In this document: positions 1 to 10,180 of the stretch, piece by piece
Position numbering within the stretch: position 1 is the first letter of the stretch
Layout: every line of letters starts with the position of its first letter
Source of the DNA: Geosiphon pyriformis
Taxonomy: Eukaryota > Glomeromycota > Glomeromycetes > Archaeosporales > Geosiphonaceae
Length of the DNA stretch: 64,000 bases
Direction of reading: 5' to 3'
Assembly: GCA_016748015.1 (NCBI GenBank)
Contig: JAAOMT010000183.1
Span: forward strand, 632,307-696,306
Made by a program: the position numbers and the translations under genes
Notes under the pieces: generated by a model
Seen by the model: only the letters and a program-made list of their open reading frames with translations
Databases searched by the model: none
What the model was told of the DNA's origin: nothing

Positions 1-399
1 CTTGAAGAGAAAAGCTCTTTTTTTTTACAACTTGTTGTAGTACTAGTCTATGAACTTGCACTTTTTCTCTTTGCTCAAATTTCAGCAAACTAAAGATACA
101 TTTTGATGAACTACAAGTTATTTCGCTGAACTATTGATTAATTTGGGTGAACTATTCATAATTTCGGCAAATTTCTGTAAATTTCGGCGAATTTTAGAAT
201 GTTACAAAGTTCAGAGTATTGTGTAATTTAATCATCCTACTTTCTGTTATACTAATTAGATTATTTTAATTGAATCGTGATATGTGATAATTGATTAAAT
301 AATAAATGATAATTTGAAATGATATTAATATACTAATTAATTATAGGAATTATAAGGGTAATTTCATGTTAATTAATAGCTAAAATTCTACTGGTAACA
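1..399 (-). repeat. Element A 3' LTR (partial)
   Basis: The segment matches 8911-9310 along its length and ends in the inverted repeat GTAACA, so it is the end of an LTR whose other end lies outside the window. Its TATA position (about 18-27) has lost the TATAAAA present in sister LTRs. It holds several decayed TTTCGGCGAA-like motifs. Confidence 0.9.
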
Positions 400-1087
400 T
401 AATCTTCTCTTCAAGACTGAGCTCTGTCGAAGTCCAAGTACTATCTGTAATATTAAGATAGTAATCCAAAATAATTGAAGTAATCTGGTCTGAAAATTGT
501 TGAAATTTCAGTTCTGTGAGTTTGCCAATATATTGGACTTTTATTGGTTGCAGTATTGGATTTTGTAGAACATTTTCACAAGTATTAAACAAATCATAGA
601 GTCTAAAAGCTGCTCTAAGTTTATAGCAAGTGTTTGTTGGTCCAGCTGCTGTTTTGAATTCATTGTGGATTTGTTTTTGTATAGCTTCAGGAGTGAGATT
701 TGTTGCTTCAAGTTCTATTTTTCATTCATAAAGTGTCTTTCCAATGTGAAAGTATTTATAGATAGAGATGTGTTCATTGTTTTGTTCATTGAGAAGTAGT
801 AAAAATTTTTGTTGCATTGTAGCATTTGGTGGAATGTCAATAAGGGCAATTAAAAGATTTTCTTCTAATGCTTGCTTCAAAAGTTTTGGTAACCTATTTT
901 CAGAGTAACTTCTTGTTTTTCTTCTATAAGAGTGATAGTTCTGTGAATAATTTGCTATTGAGGCTGTGATTTCTTTCTGAATGTAATTAATTTGACTTCC
1001 ATTAATCGTTATGGATAAGTCAGAAAGTGTTTTCAAGGCTAACATTAACTTTTGGGATATTTGTTGAATATTTCGGGAAATAATCAT
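380..1087 (-). pseudogene. Post-integrase ORF of element A (unknown function)
   Basis: A frame of 236 codons starts at an ATG (1087) downstream of the pol stop and is broken once, near 720, where a Trp codon in the motif KTLYEW has become TGA. It reads through the polypurine tract (STELSLEEKIML) and ends about 20 bases inside the LTR. I see no signal peptide, membrane segment or zinc motif. It is rich in Asn, Gln, Leu and Ile and looks helical. Element B carries a clear homologue, and elements D, E, F and I carry the same C-terminal block. The position is that of env in retroviruses, but nothing here looks like an envelope. I do not recognise the family. Confidence 0.8.
400..414 (-). other. 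Polypurine tract of element A
   Basis: On the minus strand the 15 bases directly before the 3' LTR read TTGAAGAGAAGATTA. This purine run is the expected plus-strand primer site, and it also encodes LEEKI of the post-integrase ORF. Confidence 0.75.
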
Positions 1088-1226
1088 AATAAAATTTACT
1101 AATTATGAAAAGAGAAAATAAAGAAAATTATTTTTGGGATATGGGGTTTTTATTTGTTTTTGGGTGTTTTTGTAATTTATTTACTATTTTTGTCTTTGTG
1201 TTTTTATTAGAGAATTATTGTAAAAT

Positions 1227-2640
1227 TTAAGTGTTCAAGTTTGGTTGTTGTTCTATTATAATTATTGGTTCTAAATTTCGGGGAATATCTTCAGAATTAA
1301 TTAAAGAGGAATGTGTACCAATTTGTGGAATTAATGGTTCAGGATTGTTTCTGGAATAATAGTGTTTTAATCTGTCTCCATGTACAACTTTTGCTAGTAT
1401 TTTGTCATCAAGTTTTAACTTGTATGATCCATTGCCTAGAATTTCATGAATATAAAATGGTCCATCCCATTTGTTTTTAAATTTCCCACTTTATTGTTTT
1501 TCAGCCTTAGTCTGTGTAAGAGAACTTTATTTCCAACTTTAAATTCGTTGGTAATAGGTGGTAATTTGTTGTCATGTCTTTTTTGTTGAGCTTGAGAATG
1601 TTCAATATGAGTTGCTGCTATTCTTCTTTTTTCTTCCAGTGTACTAAGAAGAGTGTAGGCTTTTCTTTGGTGTGTTTCTTGAAAGTTTTCTTCATTGATT
1701 GGTTGCACTGGGTATGTTTCCACTGTAAAATTAATTGGTAATATTGCTGTTCTTTCATAAATTAAATCAAATGGTGTGTGTTTTGTAGTATCTTGTTTTA
1801 GCGTTCTGTATGCTAGTAATACTGATGAAATAAAGATATCTCATTCCTGCTTAAAGTCTGTTGAGACTTTGGCTAGAGATTCACACAATGTTCTGTTAAA
1901 ACATTCTACAAGTTCATTTGTTTGAGGGTAATAAGGTGATGATAGAGGTCTTTTGACATTGAACTGTTCACAAATTTTTTGTATCAAGTTGTTCACAAAA
2001 TGTGTTCCTTGATCAGATAAGAGTTCAATTGGACATCTATGTCTACAGATAATGTCTTCATAGATGAAATTTGCTACTGATTTTGCATCTGCTCTTTGGA
2101 TGGCTCTAGTTTCAGACCATTTGGTAAAATAATCCACTGCAACTGCAATATAACGATTTCCTTGGGTTGTGATAGGTAATGGTCTGACTAAATCAATTCC
2201 AACTCTGTCAAAAAATTGTCCAACTTTGATTGGATTTAAAGATTCTGTGGGGCAAGTTCTTCCTCTTCTTTGACAACTATCACAAGATTCTATATATTGT
2301 CAAATGTCTTTTTACATGTAAGGCCAAAAATAATGTTCAAGAGTTTTTTGAATTGTTCCATTTCTTCCCAAGTGTGCTGAAGAAGGATCTGTGTGCATGT
2401 TGTATAGAATTGTTTCTTTTTCATTTTCCTGTACTAATCTGAGTGGTTGGTTTGGGTTTTTACAATTTTTGTAATATATTTTGTTATGGTGTATAAAATA
2501 TTGTTTGGATTGGTGTTGTAATTAATGTTTTCACTTGGAGACCAATTTTCTGGCATGGTGAGAGTCTTCAAATAGTTTTTGATGTTGTTGTAGTTTTCTG
2601 AATCTATTGTTGTTGATCTTGTTGTTTGTTTTGCTGTTAA
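1227..2640 (-). pseudogene. Integrase, element A (broken)
   Basis: The domain joins retrotransposon cDNA into DNA. In order I see a Cys pair (CDSCQRR) from the HHCC zinc domain, a core with GIDLV, SDQGTHF and NELVECF supplying the D, D-35-E residues, and a C-terminal GPY/F-like block (HGDRLKHY in sister copies). All three catalytic residues are still encoded. A one-base loss near 1508 shifts the frame relative to the copy in element B, a Trp in the following block has become TAA, and several other stops lie in the zinc domain. Pol ends at the TAA at 1227-1229. Confidence 0.88.
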
Positions 2641-2674
2641 GTTTGTTGGTGTTTTGTTGGTGTTGATATTGGTA

Positions 2675-4097
2675 TTAATATTGTCTCATTCTTGAGAGGC
2701 TATCAACATTGGTGTGTAGTTTTCCTGGTTTGTAATGTACAATGTATCTGTAGTCTGTTAGGAAGTCATTCCATTGAGACTGTTTGGCACTTTGTTCAGT
2801 TTTCTTTTTATTAAGCCATTTGAGGCCAATATTGTCAGTTATTATGTCAAATTCTTTTCCATTCTTCAGGTATTGTTGAAAGTGTTTGAGAGCCCAAATG
2901 ACTGCAGTGGCTTCTAATTCAGTTAAGCCATATTTGAGTTCTGTTGGCTTAAGTGTTCTGCTGGCATAGACAATAACTTGTTCCTGGCTATTTTCATCCA
3001 ATTGTGATAAGATGGCACCAAATGCTATGTGTGAAGCATCAGTGGCTAATTGGAATTGTTTGTTGAAGTCTGGGTAAGCAAGAACTGGGGCTGTTGTCAA
3101 TTTTGTTTTGAGAGTTTCAAAAGCTTTTTGTTGTTCTTCAGTCTATTTGTATAGTACATTTTTGTTGGTAAGATAATTGAGTGGTTTGGCAATTTTTGAG
3201 AATCCTTTTATGAACTTTTGATAGTAAGAGACTAATCCTACAAATTCTCTTAGTTCTGTAGTATTTCTGGGGGTTTGAAAGTTTTTGACAGCACTAATTA
3301 TTTCTGGATTTGGTTTGACTCCATCTTTACTAACTATGTGTCCAAGAAAGATCAAGCTTGTTTTTTTAAAATGACATTTCTCAATGTTTAACTTTAATCC
3401 TGCTTTCCATAATCATTAAAAAACTTCTCGCATGTAAATGAGATGAATTTCAAAGCTTGGTAAGTATACATTAATGTTATCAAGATAGACAATTACTGAT
3501 TGCCACAAGAGTTCTTCATATACAACATCCATGAGTTGCTGGTGCATTGCAGAGTCCAAAAGACATAACATTAAACTCATAGTTTCCTCCCTGGGTGGTA
3601 AATGCTGTTTTGGGCTGGTCTTTTGGATCCATTTCGACTTGCCAGTATCCACTTTTCAAGTCTAAAGTTGAGAAGAACTTGGCTTTTCTTAGAGCATCTA
3701 GCATGTCATCAATTCTTGGAAGAGGGTAGACATCTTCAATTGTAACACTATTCAGTTGTCTATAATCAACACAGAATCTGATTTTTTTGTTTTTCTTTTT
3801 AACTAAAACTACTGGTGAGGCCCAAGGACTTCTTGATGGTTGAATCAATCCGTTATTGAGCATTCTTTGGACCTCTTCTCTGATGAATTGGTGGCTGGCA
3901 GGTGGCACTCAATAAGCTTGTTGATGTTTTAGTGGAGCATCTCCTGTATGGATCTGATGTTGAACAATGTTTGTTTTTCCCAAGTCATTGTTGTTTTTTG
4001 CAAATATATCTGCAAATTCAGCTATCAATTGTTTCAATTGTCTTTGTTGTTGAGGTTCTAAGGGACCCATGTTGATTTGAGAGAGTTTTTCTTCCAA
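2675..4097 (-). pseudogene. Reverse transcriptase and RNase H, element A (broken)
   Basis: RT copies element RNA into DNA and RNase H removes the RNA strand. RT motifs are visible from [14 protein letters not shown] through [11 protein letters not shown] (motif A) to VIVYLDN (motif C), where the second Asp of YxDD is Asn. RNase H shows LATDAS, LTELEA and ITDNIGL. An 11-base loss near 3535, next to the NAPAT motif, puts the two halves in different frames. Codons for Gln-Arg near 3413-3420 have become TAA TGA. Confidence 0.9.
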
Positions 4098-4280
4098 AAA
4101 GTGGTAGTTTTCAGTGGTGAGAATAATATTTAGATTTGGGAGTAGAGTGTGCCTTACAATTTCGATGAAATTAAAAACAATTTGAAGGTTTTCATCTTGA
4201 AAAATATTGCTGTGTATGATTCCAATCTCTAGTTTGTTTAATAAGACAATAGGGTAATTATTGGGGTTGTAGAATGTAAC

Positions 4281-5126
4281 TCAAAATTTTTTCATTCTTT
4301 TGGGAATATAAACATTTGGAATTAAGATTTCATGCTTCAAACAGATTTGTTCATTGGATTTAAAGATTTGTTGTGTAGTGGTGGGTTTTGAGCAAGTGTA
4401 AATTTCGTGATGTTCTCCAAAAAGTGAAATGGTAATTGGCTGGAAAAGTTGAAGAATCTGGTGAGATTCATTTTGTGTATTAAGAGCTATGTTTACTGGA
4501 ACTGTAAATCGTTCAGTTGAACCAAAATCTTGAGTTCTTCTTTCACTTTTTCCCAATTGTTCTCTGTTGTTTACTGATTGTAATCTCGAAATGTTAATTA
4601 AGAGTAAGTAAATTGCTTGAGCAATTTTTTCAGCATGTTCAATTTTGAATGGTTTGTCCGTCTCATTCTGTAATATAATGGTAATGTCTCTAGTGTATCC
4701 TGCATCTATAACTTCTCCTTTAATATTAATTTCTTTGCTTAACAATGATGATCTGAAGGCAATTTGAACTATTGCTTCTGGTGGAATTTCAAGAGCAATT
4801 TTGAGATTGATTTTTGTCAAGGACTTTGGTTGGAGAACCAAAGTATCTTTTCCTGGGTATCTTAGATCATATCCAGTATCAATTTCGTGTGTTTTTTCTG
4901 GTCTGATTCCTTGGCCATGGTTGTCAAAATATTTAAGTTGTAGAGATGGTTGCTTTTCAAGAAGATAGATGAGGGTGGTTGGTAGTTCTTCTACTAGTTC
5001 AAATACTCCAAATTCGATTTTATTTTCATCATTCTTATCTGGCAGAGGAATGCTAAGAGCATAACATTCTAAACACCATTGGTCATCACAAAGCATAACA
5101 CATTTTTCACACAATTGAATGTTCAT
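4281..5126 (-). CDS. Small Cys cluster plus dUTPase domain, element A gag-pol segment
   Basis: dUTPase hydrolyses dUTP to dUMP and so limits uracil incorporation into cDNA. The open stretch starts with a Cys cluster (LCEKCVMLCDDQWCLEC), then an acidic linker, then five dUTPase motifs in order: DTGYDLRYPG, FRSSL, IDAGYTRDI with the conserved Asp, AEKIAQAI and RRTQDFGSTERF. After it comes a beta-rich linker ending at a stop at 4281. It is one in-frame part of a gag-pol polyprotein, between the Cys-rich module and RT, not a free gene. The motifs look largely intact. Confidence 0.88.
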   Translation of the reverse strand: MNIQLCEKCVMLCDDQWCLECYALSIPLPDKNDENKIEFGVFELVEELPTTLIYLLEKQPSLQLKYFDNHGQGIRPEKTHEIDTGYDLRYPGKDTLVLQPKSLTKINLKIALEIPPEAIVQIAFRSSLLSKEINIKGEVIDAGYTRDITIILQNETDKPFKIEHAEKIAQAIYLLLINISRLQSVNNREQLGKSERRTQDFGSTERFTVPVNIALNTQNESHQILQLFQPITISLFGEHHEIYTCSKPTTTQQIFKSNEQICLKHEILIPNVYIPKRMKKF

Positions 5127-5813
5127 TTGCTCTAATCATTGAATTTAAGCTTCTTTGGTCAGATATGTGTGGCTTGCAATTTGGTAATAGGTTTCTACTT
5201 TATCTTCATAATCAAATCCAGCTAATTCCATAGTATACTCAATATATTCAGCTTCTTTCATTTGGCAGACATCTTCTTGGGTGGCTCTATTAATCAATGC
5301 CATTGCTAGGTCAAAAATTATTTCAGCATCATAAGGATAGTGGTAAAGTTTATTAAGAGCACTGTTGTATGTTGCATCAAATGGTATTCTTTTTCTGACT
5401 TTTTCCGAAATTGATAGAGCATATTGACAGGTTTGATTACATACTTCTTCTCTCATTGCTACATCAATCCAATTGCATTCTTCTGGTAGCATTTCTCCAC
5501 ATGTAAGACAAGGTGTATTGTCCCATTTTCCACTTCTTTTTGGAGATCCAAATTGTTCTCTATGACATGCTTTGCAAAAGTAACAAGTACGAGTTTCATA
5601 TTCCTCTTCTGGAGAAATATATGCTTCCATTGATGAAAGTTTTTTGTTGCAATCTTTGCATTTGAGTAGAATATAGAGTGGTTGTTTCCATGGTTCTGGT
5701 GTAGAATATCTAACTTTCTTCCATCTTTTTGATTCTTCAAAAATCTCCTGTTTTGTTTCTTCAGCCCAATTGGATGTTGCTCTAAGAGCCATGTAGGTTT
5801 TAGTAAGTGGCAT
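5127..5813 (-). pseudogene. Cys-rich (probable zinc-binding) module, element A
   Basis: Three cysteine clusters are visible: CKDCNKK, CYFCKACHREQFG and CLTCGEMLPEECNW. They are followed by VCNQTCQYAL and a helical tail with KLYHYPYDAEIIFD. The spacing suggests treble-clef or ribbon-like zinc sites. The same module lies between protease and dUTPase in B, C, D, E, G and I. I do not recognise it from any named retroelement domain. Stops at 5145 and just downstream (CGA to TGA type) separate it from the dUTPase stretch in the same frame. Confidence 0.75.
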
Positions 5814-5959
5814 TTTTTTCTCCTCTTCAAATTCAAATATTGGGGCTTTTTCTAATCGTTTGTTAAAAGTACCACAGGTTGCAGGTACTATAGTATATTG
5901 TTTTTGGTATGAGATTTTAAGTTCTTGAGTTTCCCAGTTCAGGTTTGCATTGGCCTTAA

Positions 5960-6593
5960 GAAGCCAATCATTTCCAACTAGAGCTTAGTATTAGGGTGCA
6001 TCCATAACAAAAACTTTAACTGGAATGGTGATTCCATCAATTGAAAAAGGGAAATCATCAATTTCTCCTACTAGAGTCTTCTTTATATCATTAGCTATGA
6101 CAATAACTGTTTGAGCTGGTCTGTCTACATTTTGTTTAAGTTGTTGCATCAGCTGGTAAGTGATGATACTTCCAGCCAATCTACTATCTAAGATTAAGCG
6201 AATGGGTTTTTTTTTTACTGTAGCTTCTGTGTACATAGCAGTAATTGCTTTCTGTTTATTGACTGCTGCATTACTAAGCAGAAATGGTGATTCATTTGCT
6301 TCAAACTCAAAAGGGAATATATCTGAAAGGTTAGTGTTTTCAGCGATTCTGGCTGGTGGGATTGTGGTAGGAGTATAGGAAGGGTTTTGTTGTTGTGCTG
6401 CAGCTCTACCTTCCAAAGATGCAATATAGTAAAAATCCTGTTTTTCTGGCATTGTTAAATAACTGGGTTGAGTGTGGTAGTGGTTGGGTCTTGGTTCAGT
6501 GAAATTTCGGGGAACCAATTGGTTGTTTGAATTGATTTTGTTGTGGTTACTCTGTAATTGATTTTGGGGTGTGAATTGGTTATGTTGAACCAA
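5960..6593 (-). pseudogene. Aspartic protease with linker, element A
   Basis: Retropepsin-like protease that would cut the polyprotein. After a Pro/Asn/Gln-rich linker come FPFEFEANESPF, ITAMYTEATV, then IRLILDSRLAGSII, where the usual DSG has become DSR, and AYQALVGNDW-like sequence with a stop (near 5985) replacing Gln. The loop Gly is lost although the Asp remains. Confidence 0.82.
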
Positions 6594-8294
6594 TCTTCTG
6601 GCTGGTATTTGATATTGTTGAGTGGGTAGTGTCTGATATGGCTGAATTGATAAAAGTTGCTAATATTGTTGCTGCATTGGTTGTGAAGCTGGTGGATAGT
6701 AACTGTTTTGATTTTGTGGTCTTGGTAAATAATAGATTGGTGATAGAGATTGGTAATAGGATTGTTGTGGTGAAGAGTAATATTGATTACTCCTGTTTTG
6801 TTGGTCTCTTTGTAATTTCCTACAATCTCGTTTTCAGTGTCCTAGAATTCCACAATAATGACAATTTTGAAGTTGGTTGTTGGATGGTGATCCAAAATTG
6901 TTTTGGTTGTGTCATTGTAGGGGTTGATATCTTTGTGGTTGTTGTTGCTGTTGTTGTTGGTTTGTAAAGTAGCTTTCAACCTTTTTTGTGAGTTGGTCTA
7001 TCTTCTCTTCAGCTGCTGAGCTGGTTTCTCCAATTGCAAGGTTTACAAGCTTGGTGTGATTTGCTTTTTCCATTGCCATTTCATAGCTCTTTGCATGTCT
7101 AATAGCAGTTGCTAAGTCTGTTGGAGCATGTGAACAGACTTTCTTAATCAGTTTGTCTTTTAATCCTGCTATAAACTGATCCAGAATTTGAGCATCAAAA
7201 TAGTAGTCATTGGTTTCCAATTGTCAGATTTGTCTGAGAAGTTTGTTAAATCTTCCAAGATAGGTTATAACAATTTCAAATGTTTTTTGTTTAATATTGT
7301 GAAAGCAGTTTCTGAGAGTGATAGAGGTATTGTTGTCAGTGAATTGTTGTAGAAAAGCATCTTTGAATGCTTGCCAGTTTTCAAATGGTTTTTCTAAGTT
7401 CTCAAATCATTTTTCTGCTGTTCCTTGGAGAAAGTAGGAAATTGCTTTGAGCATTCTTGCTGCGATCCAACCATTTGCATCTTCTGCTTTTTGAACTTTG
7501 TCAAGCCATTTTTGAGGACTGGTATCATTGTCTTCACCAGTGAATTCTGGGATTTTTGCAATGTAAGCAGTTGCCATTTTTTCTTTGTTTTTTGTAATTT
7601 CTTCTGGTTCTGATTCAGTTTCTTCACTTTCCAAGCTTTCTGAGTGATTACTTTCGTTTTCTTGTAAGTAATTAATGATATTGGCACTTGTTGATATTGG
7701 TTCCTGTTGTTGAGTAGGATTTCTAGGTGACTGAAAATCTTTTGGTCTGGAGAAATGATTAAGTGGTGAACTTGGTGTTTGTGGTTAAACAAGTGAAATT
7801 AGAAATGGTGTAATAGAAAGTGGTAATTTGACACTGGTTCTTTGTTCAGGTGTTTGCAAGTGTCTGGCAGTTGTCTTTTGTAATGTTGGAGTGTTTGGAG
7901 TGGTTCTTGAGTATTGCTTCAATCTTTGTTTGCCTTTGTTGTTTGTTTTTGTCTCTGATTCAAAGTCAAAAGAGTATTTAGACTGTACTGGGTATTTTTC
8001 TTCACAATACTCAATAATATTAAAATTAAGTTCTTGGAAGTAGGTAGCAAGTGTTTCACTGTTCAGGTTTTGTATTCCCAATTGTAAATAGTGCACTAAA
8101 TTATTGTAGAGGTTGCTTCTAACTTCTGAAATGTTGTAGTTTCCAAAAAGATAATTGTTGATGTGGTTTTCAATGTATTTTTATACTGATTTCTTGACAA
8201 CTTCAATTCTGTCTGGAATGTTGAATCTTTGCTTGCAGTGGATGTAAATTGACTAATAATACTCTAGAGTTGTTGTGTTTGGTGTGGTCGTCAC
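6594..8294 (-). pseudogene. Gag (N-terminal region, capsid, CCHC knuckle), element A
   Basis: Gag forms the particle and binds RNA. A helical N-terminal region begins at AAA-GTG (8294). A Pro/Ser/Thr-rich linker leads to an ATG at 7577 (MATAYIAKIPEFTGED), then a retrotransposon Gag capsid domain (LQGTAEK to LRQI and LDQFIAGLKDKL), then an NCHYC knuckle near 6870 with a stop replacing Trp. A one-base loss near 8305 precedes it, and stops lie at the ends of the main open stretches. Confidence 0.85.
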
Positions 8295-8324
8295 TTTGAA
8301 TTTGTTGTTGTTGTGTTATTTCCA

Positions 8325-8339
8325 TGGGAGAGCACCAAA
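8325..8339 (-). other. Primer binding site candidate, element A
   Basis: On the minus strand the bases after the 5' LTR read TTTGGTGCTCTCCC. TGG is the expected complement of a tRNA CCA end. I could not match the next bases to a specific tRNA. Confidence 0.55.
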
Positions 8340-9310
8340 TGTTACTAGAAATTTTTGGTCTCTTTTCTTGAATATTGTAAATGTCTGTTGGTTGCAAATT
8401 CACGTTTTTTAAAAGTAGTTGAACCTCCAATAACTGAATTTATCTTCAAATTATCTTCTATAATTTGAACTGCTGGGCTTATAGGTAGAATGACCAATTC
8501 TTTGCCAGTTATTTTATGTAGTTATATTGTAGTAAATGTCAACTCTTTTCCAGGAATTGCTCATTTGGAAGCTCACTAAAATGTGTAGTTACTTTGTTGT
8601 GAAAGTCAACTCTTCTACAGGAATCTCATCTGTAGGCTACCCTAATGATTATAATAAGAAAAGAAAAGAAAAATAAAAGAAATGTAAAAGAAATAGAATT
8701 CTGTCAAGAGAAACGTTTTTTATTCAGGCCTGGAATCACTAACAATTTACTGAAATTGGTAGCTAATCAATTTCAAAATATTAGTTGGGTTTTGGGGATT
8801 TTCCAAGTGCAATAATTAAAAAATTTGGTTTTTTCAAATTATTTGATATTTATTTTTTTTTGTGTATATAGGAACAGTTCTAAGAGATAAATCTAAAGTA
8901 AGATACATTTTCTTGAAGAAAAAAGCTTTTTTTTTATACAACTTGTTGTAATACTAGTCTATGAACTTGCACTTTTTCTTTTTGTTCAAATTTTGGCAAA
9001 CTAAAGATACATTTTAATGAACTACAAGTTATTTTGCTGAACTATTAATTAATTTGGGTGAACTATTCATAATTTTGGCAAATTTCTGTAAATTTCGGTG
9101 AATTTTAGAATGTTACAAAGTTCAAAGTATTGTGTAATTTGATCATCCTACTTTCTGTTATACTAATTAGATTATTTTAATTAAATCGTAATATGTGATA
9201 ATTGATTAAATAATAAATGATAATTTGAAATGATATTAATATACTAATTAATTATAGGAATTATAAGGGTAATTTCATGCTAATTAATAGCTAAAATTCT
9301 ATTGGTAACA
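8340..9310 (-). repeat. Element A 5' LTR
   Basis: The repeat starts TGTTAC and ends GTAACA, a perfect 6-base terminal inverted repeat, and is 971 bp long. It is closely similar to the solo LTR at 34749-35710 and more distantly to the LTRs of B and H. The retained TTTTATA at 8932-8938 is a TATA box on the minus strand. Confidence 0.93.
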
Positions 9311-10180
9311 ACGTAGCTTTTCTTCTATAAACTAGTTCAAATAGTGTGAAGTGTGTCGTATTTTGCTTTAGTGTTTGGTATGCAAAGAGTACTGAAGGTA
9401 TGAATAAGTCTCATTCTTGTTCATTTTCTTGACTTATTTTTGCTAGTGTTTCACAAAGTATTTGGTTAAACTGTTCTATCAGTTCATTAGTTTGTGGGTG
9501 GTATGGTGACAATAAAAGACATTTTATACCAAACTATTGGCTTAATTCTGTTAACATATTATTAATAAAATGTGTTCCTTGATCAGATAACAATTCTTTT
9601 GGACACTCATGTTAGCAAATTAGGTCTTGATGTATGAACTCGGCTACTGTTTTGGCATTAGCCACTTGAATTGCTCTGGCTTCTGGCCATTTTGTAAGAT
9701 AATTAATGACTACAGTGATATATTGATTTTTTTTGGATGTAATTGAGAGAGAACCAACCAAATTGATCTCAATTCTATTAAATAAATTTCCAACTGGAAT
9801 GAATCAAAGTGGTTCTGTTGATCTTGCTTCTCCTTTTCGCTGGCATGTGTTATAATTGAACACATATTCGAAAATGTCTTTGTATATTATTGGTCAATAG
9901 TATAAATTTAGTGTTCTTTCGAGAATAGCATCTTTGTTAAAGTGTTCTGACATTGGATCTGAGTGCATGCTATATAGTATAGTTTCTTTTTTACTGTTCT
10001 TGATTAGTTGTTGTGGGGTGGAGTGGTTTCAGCATTCTTGTTGATATAGTTGGTTGTCTTGAATAAAATAATTTCAGGCTTGTTTTCATATGGTACTTTG
10101 TTCCTGTTGAGATAATATCTCCTTGAAATGTAGTGTTGATAGGTACTGATGTAGTCATTAATAAGTGAGTGTGTCTATAG
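9311..10180 (-). pseudogene. Integrase fragment, element C (cut by element A)
   Basis: The fragment covers the HHCC domain (TCQRKGEARSTEPL), the catalytic core (EINLV, SDQGTHF, NELIEQF) and ends at YRRKATL at the insertion of A. The first catalytic Asp is Asn (codons ATC AAT at 9762-9767). Several stops are present, including CGA-to-TGA and CAG-to-TAG types. It closely matches the intact integrase of element I. Confidence 0.87.

Larger units (their letters stand above)
1..9310 (-). mobile_element. Element A: Ty3/gypsy LTR retrotransposon, left end cut by window
   Basis: This minus-strand element carries the tail of its 3' LTR at the window edge, a full internal region and a 5' LTR ending in GGTAACA at 9310. 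Gag, protease, Cys-rich module, dUTPase, RT, RNase H, integrase and a post-integrase ORF follow in that order. It lies inside the integrase gene of element C: the sequence after 9310 continues an integrase that matches element I from about 58865. It is dead, with a 1-base loss in the Gag leader near 8305, an 11-base loss in RT near 3535, a 1-base loss in integrase near 1508, and many stop codons. The two LTRs differ mainly by transitions. Confidence 0.93.

Noticed and set aside
380-1087. Envelope gene after integrase
   Set aside because: The position fits, but there is no signal peptide, membrane anchor, Cys pattern or glycosylation-rich ectodomain in any of the copies.
6629-6967. 112-codon plus-strand ORF rich in Val
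   Set aside because: It is the antisense of the Gln/Asn/Tyr-rich Gag tail; CAA/AAC repeats read as GTT/TTG on the other strand. Similar shadows at 19090-19335, 33764-34054 and 43390-43836 were left out for the same reason.
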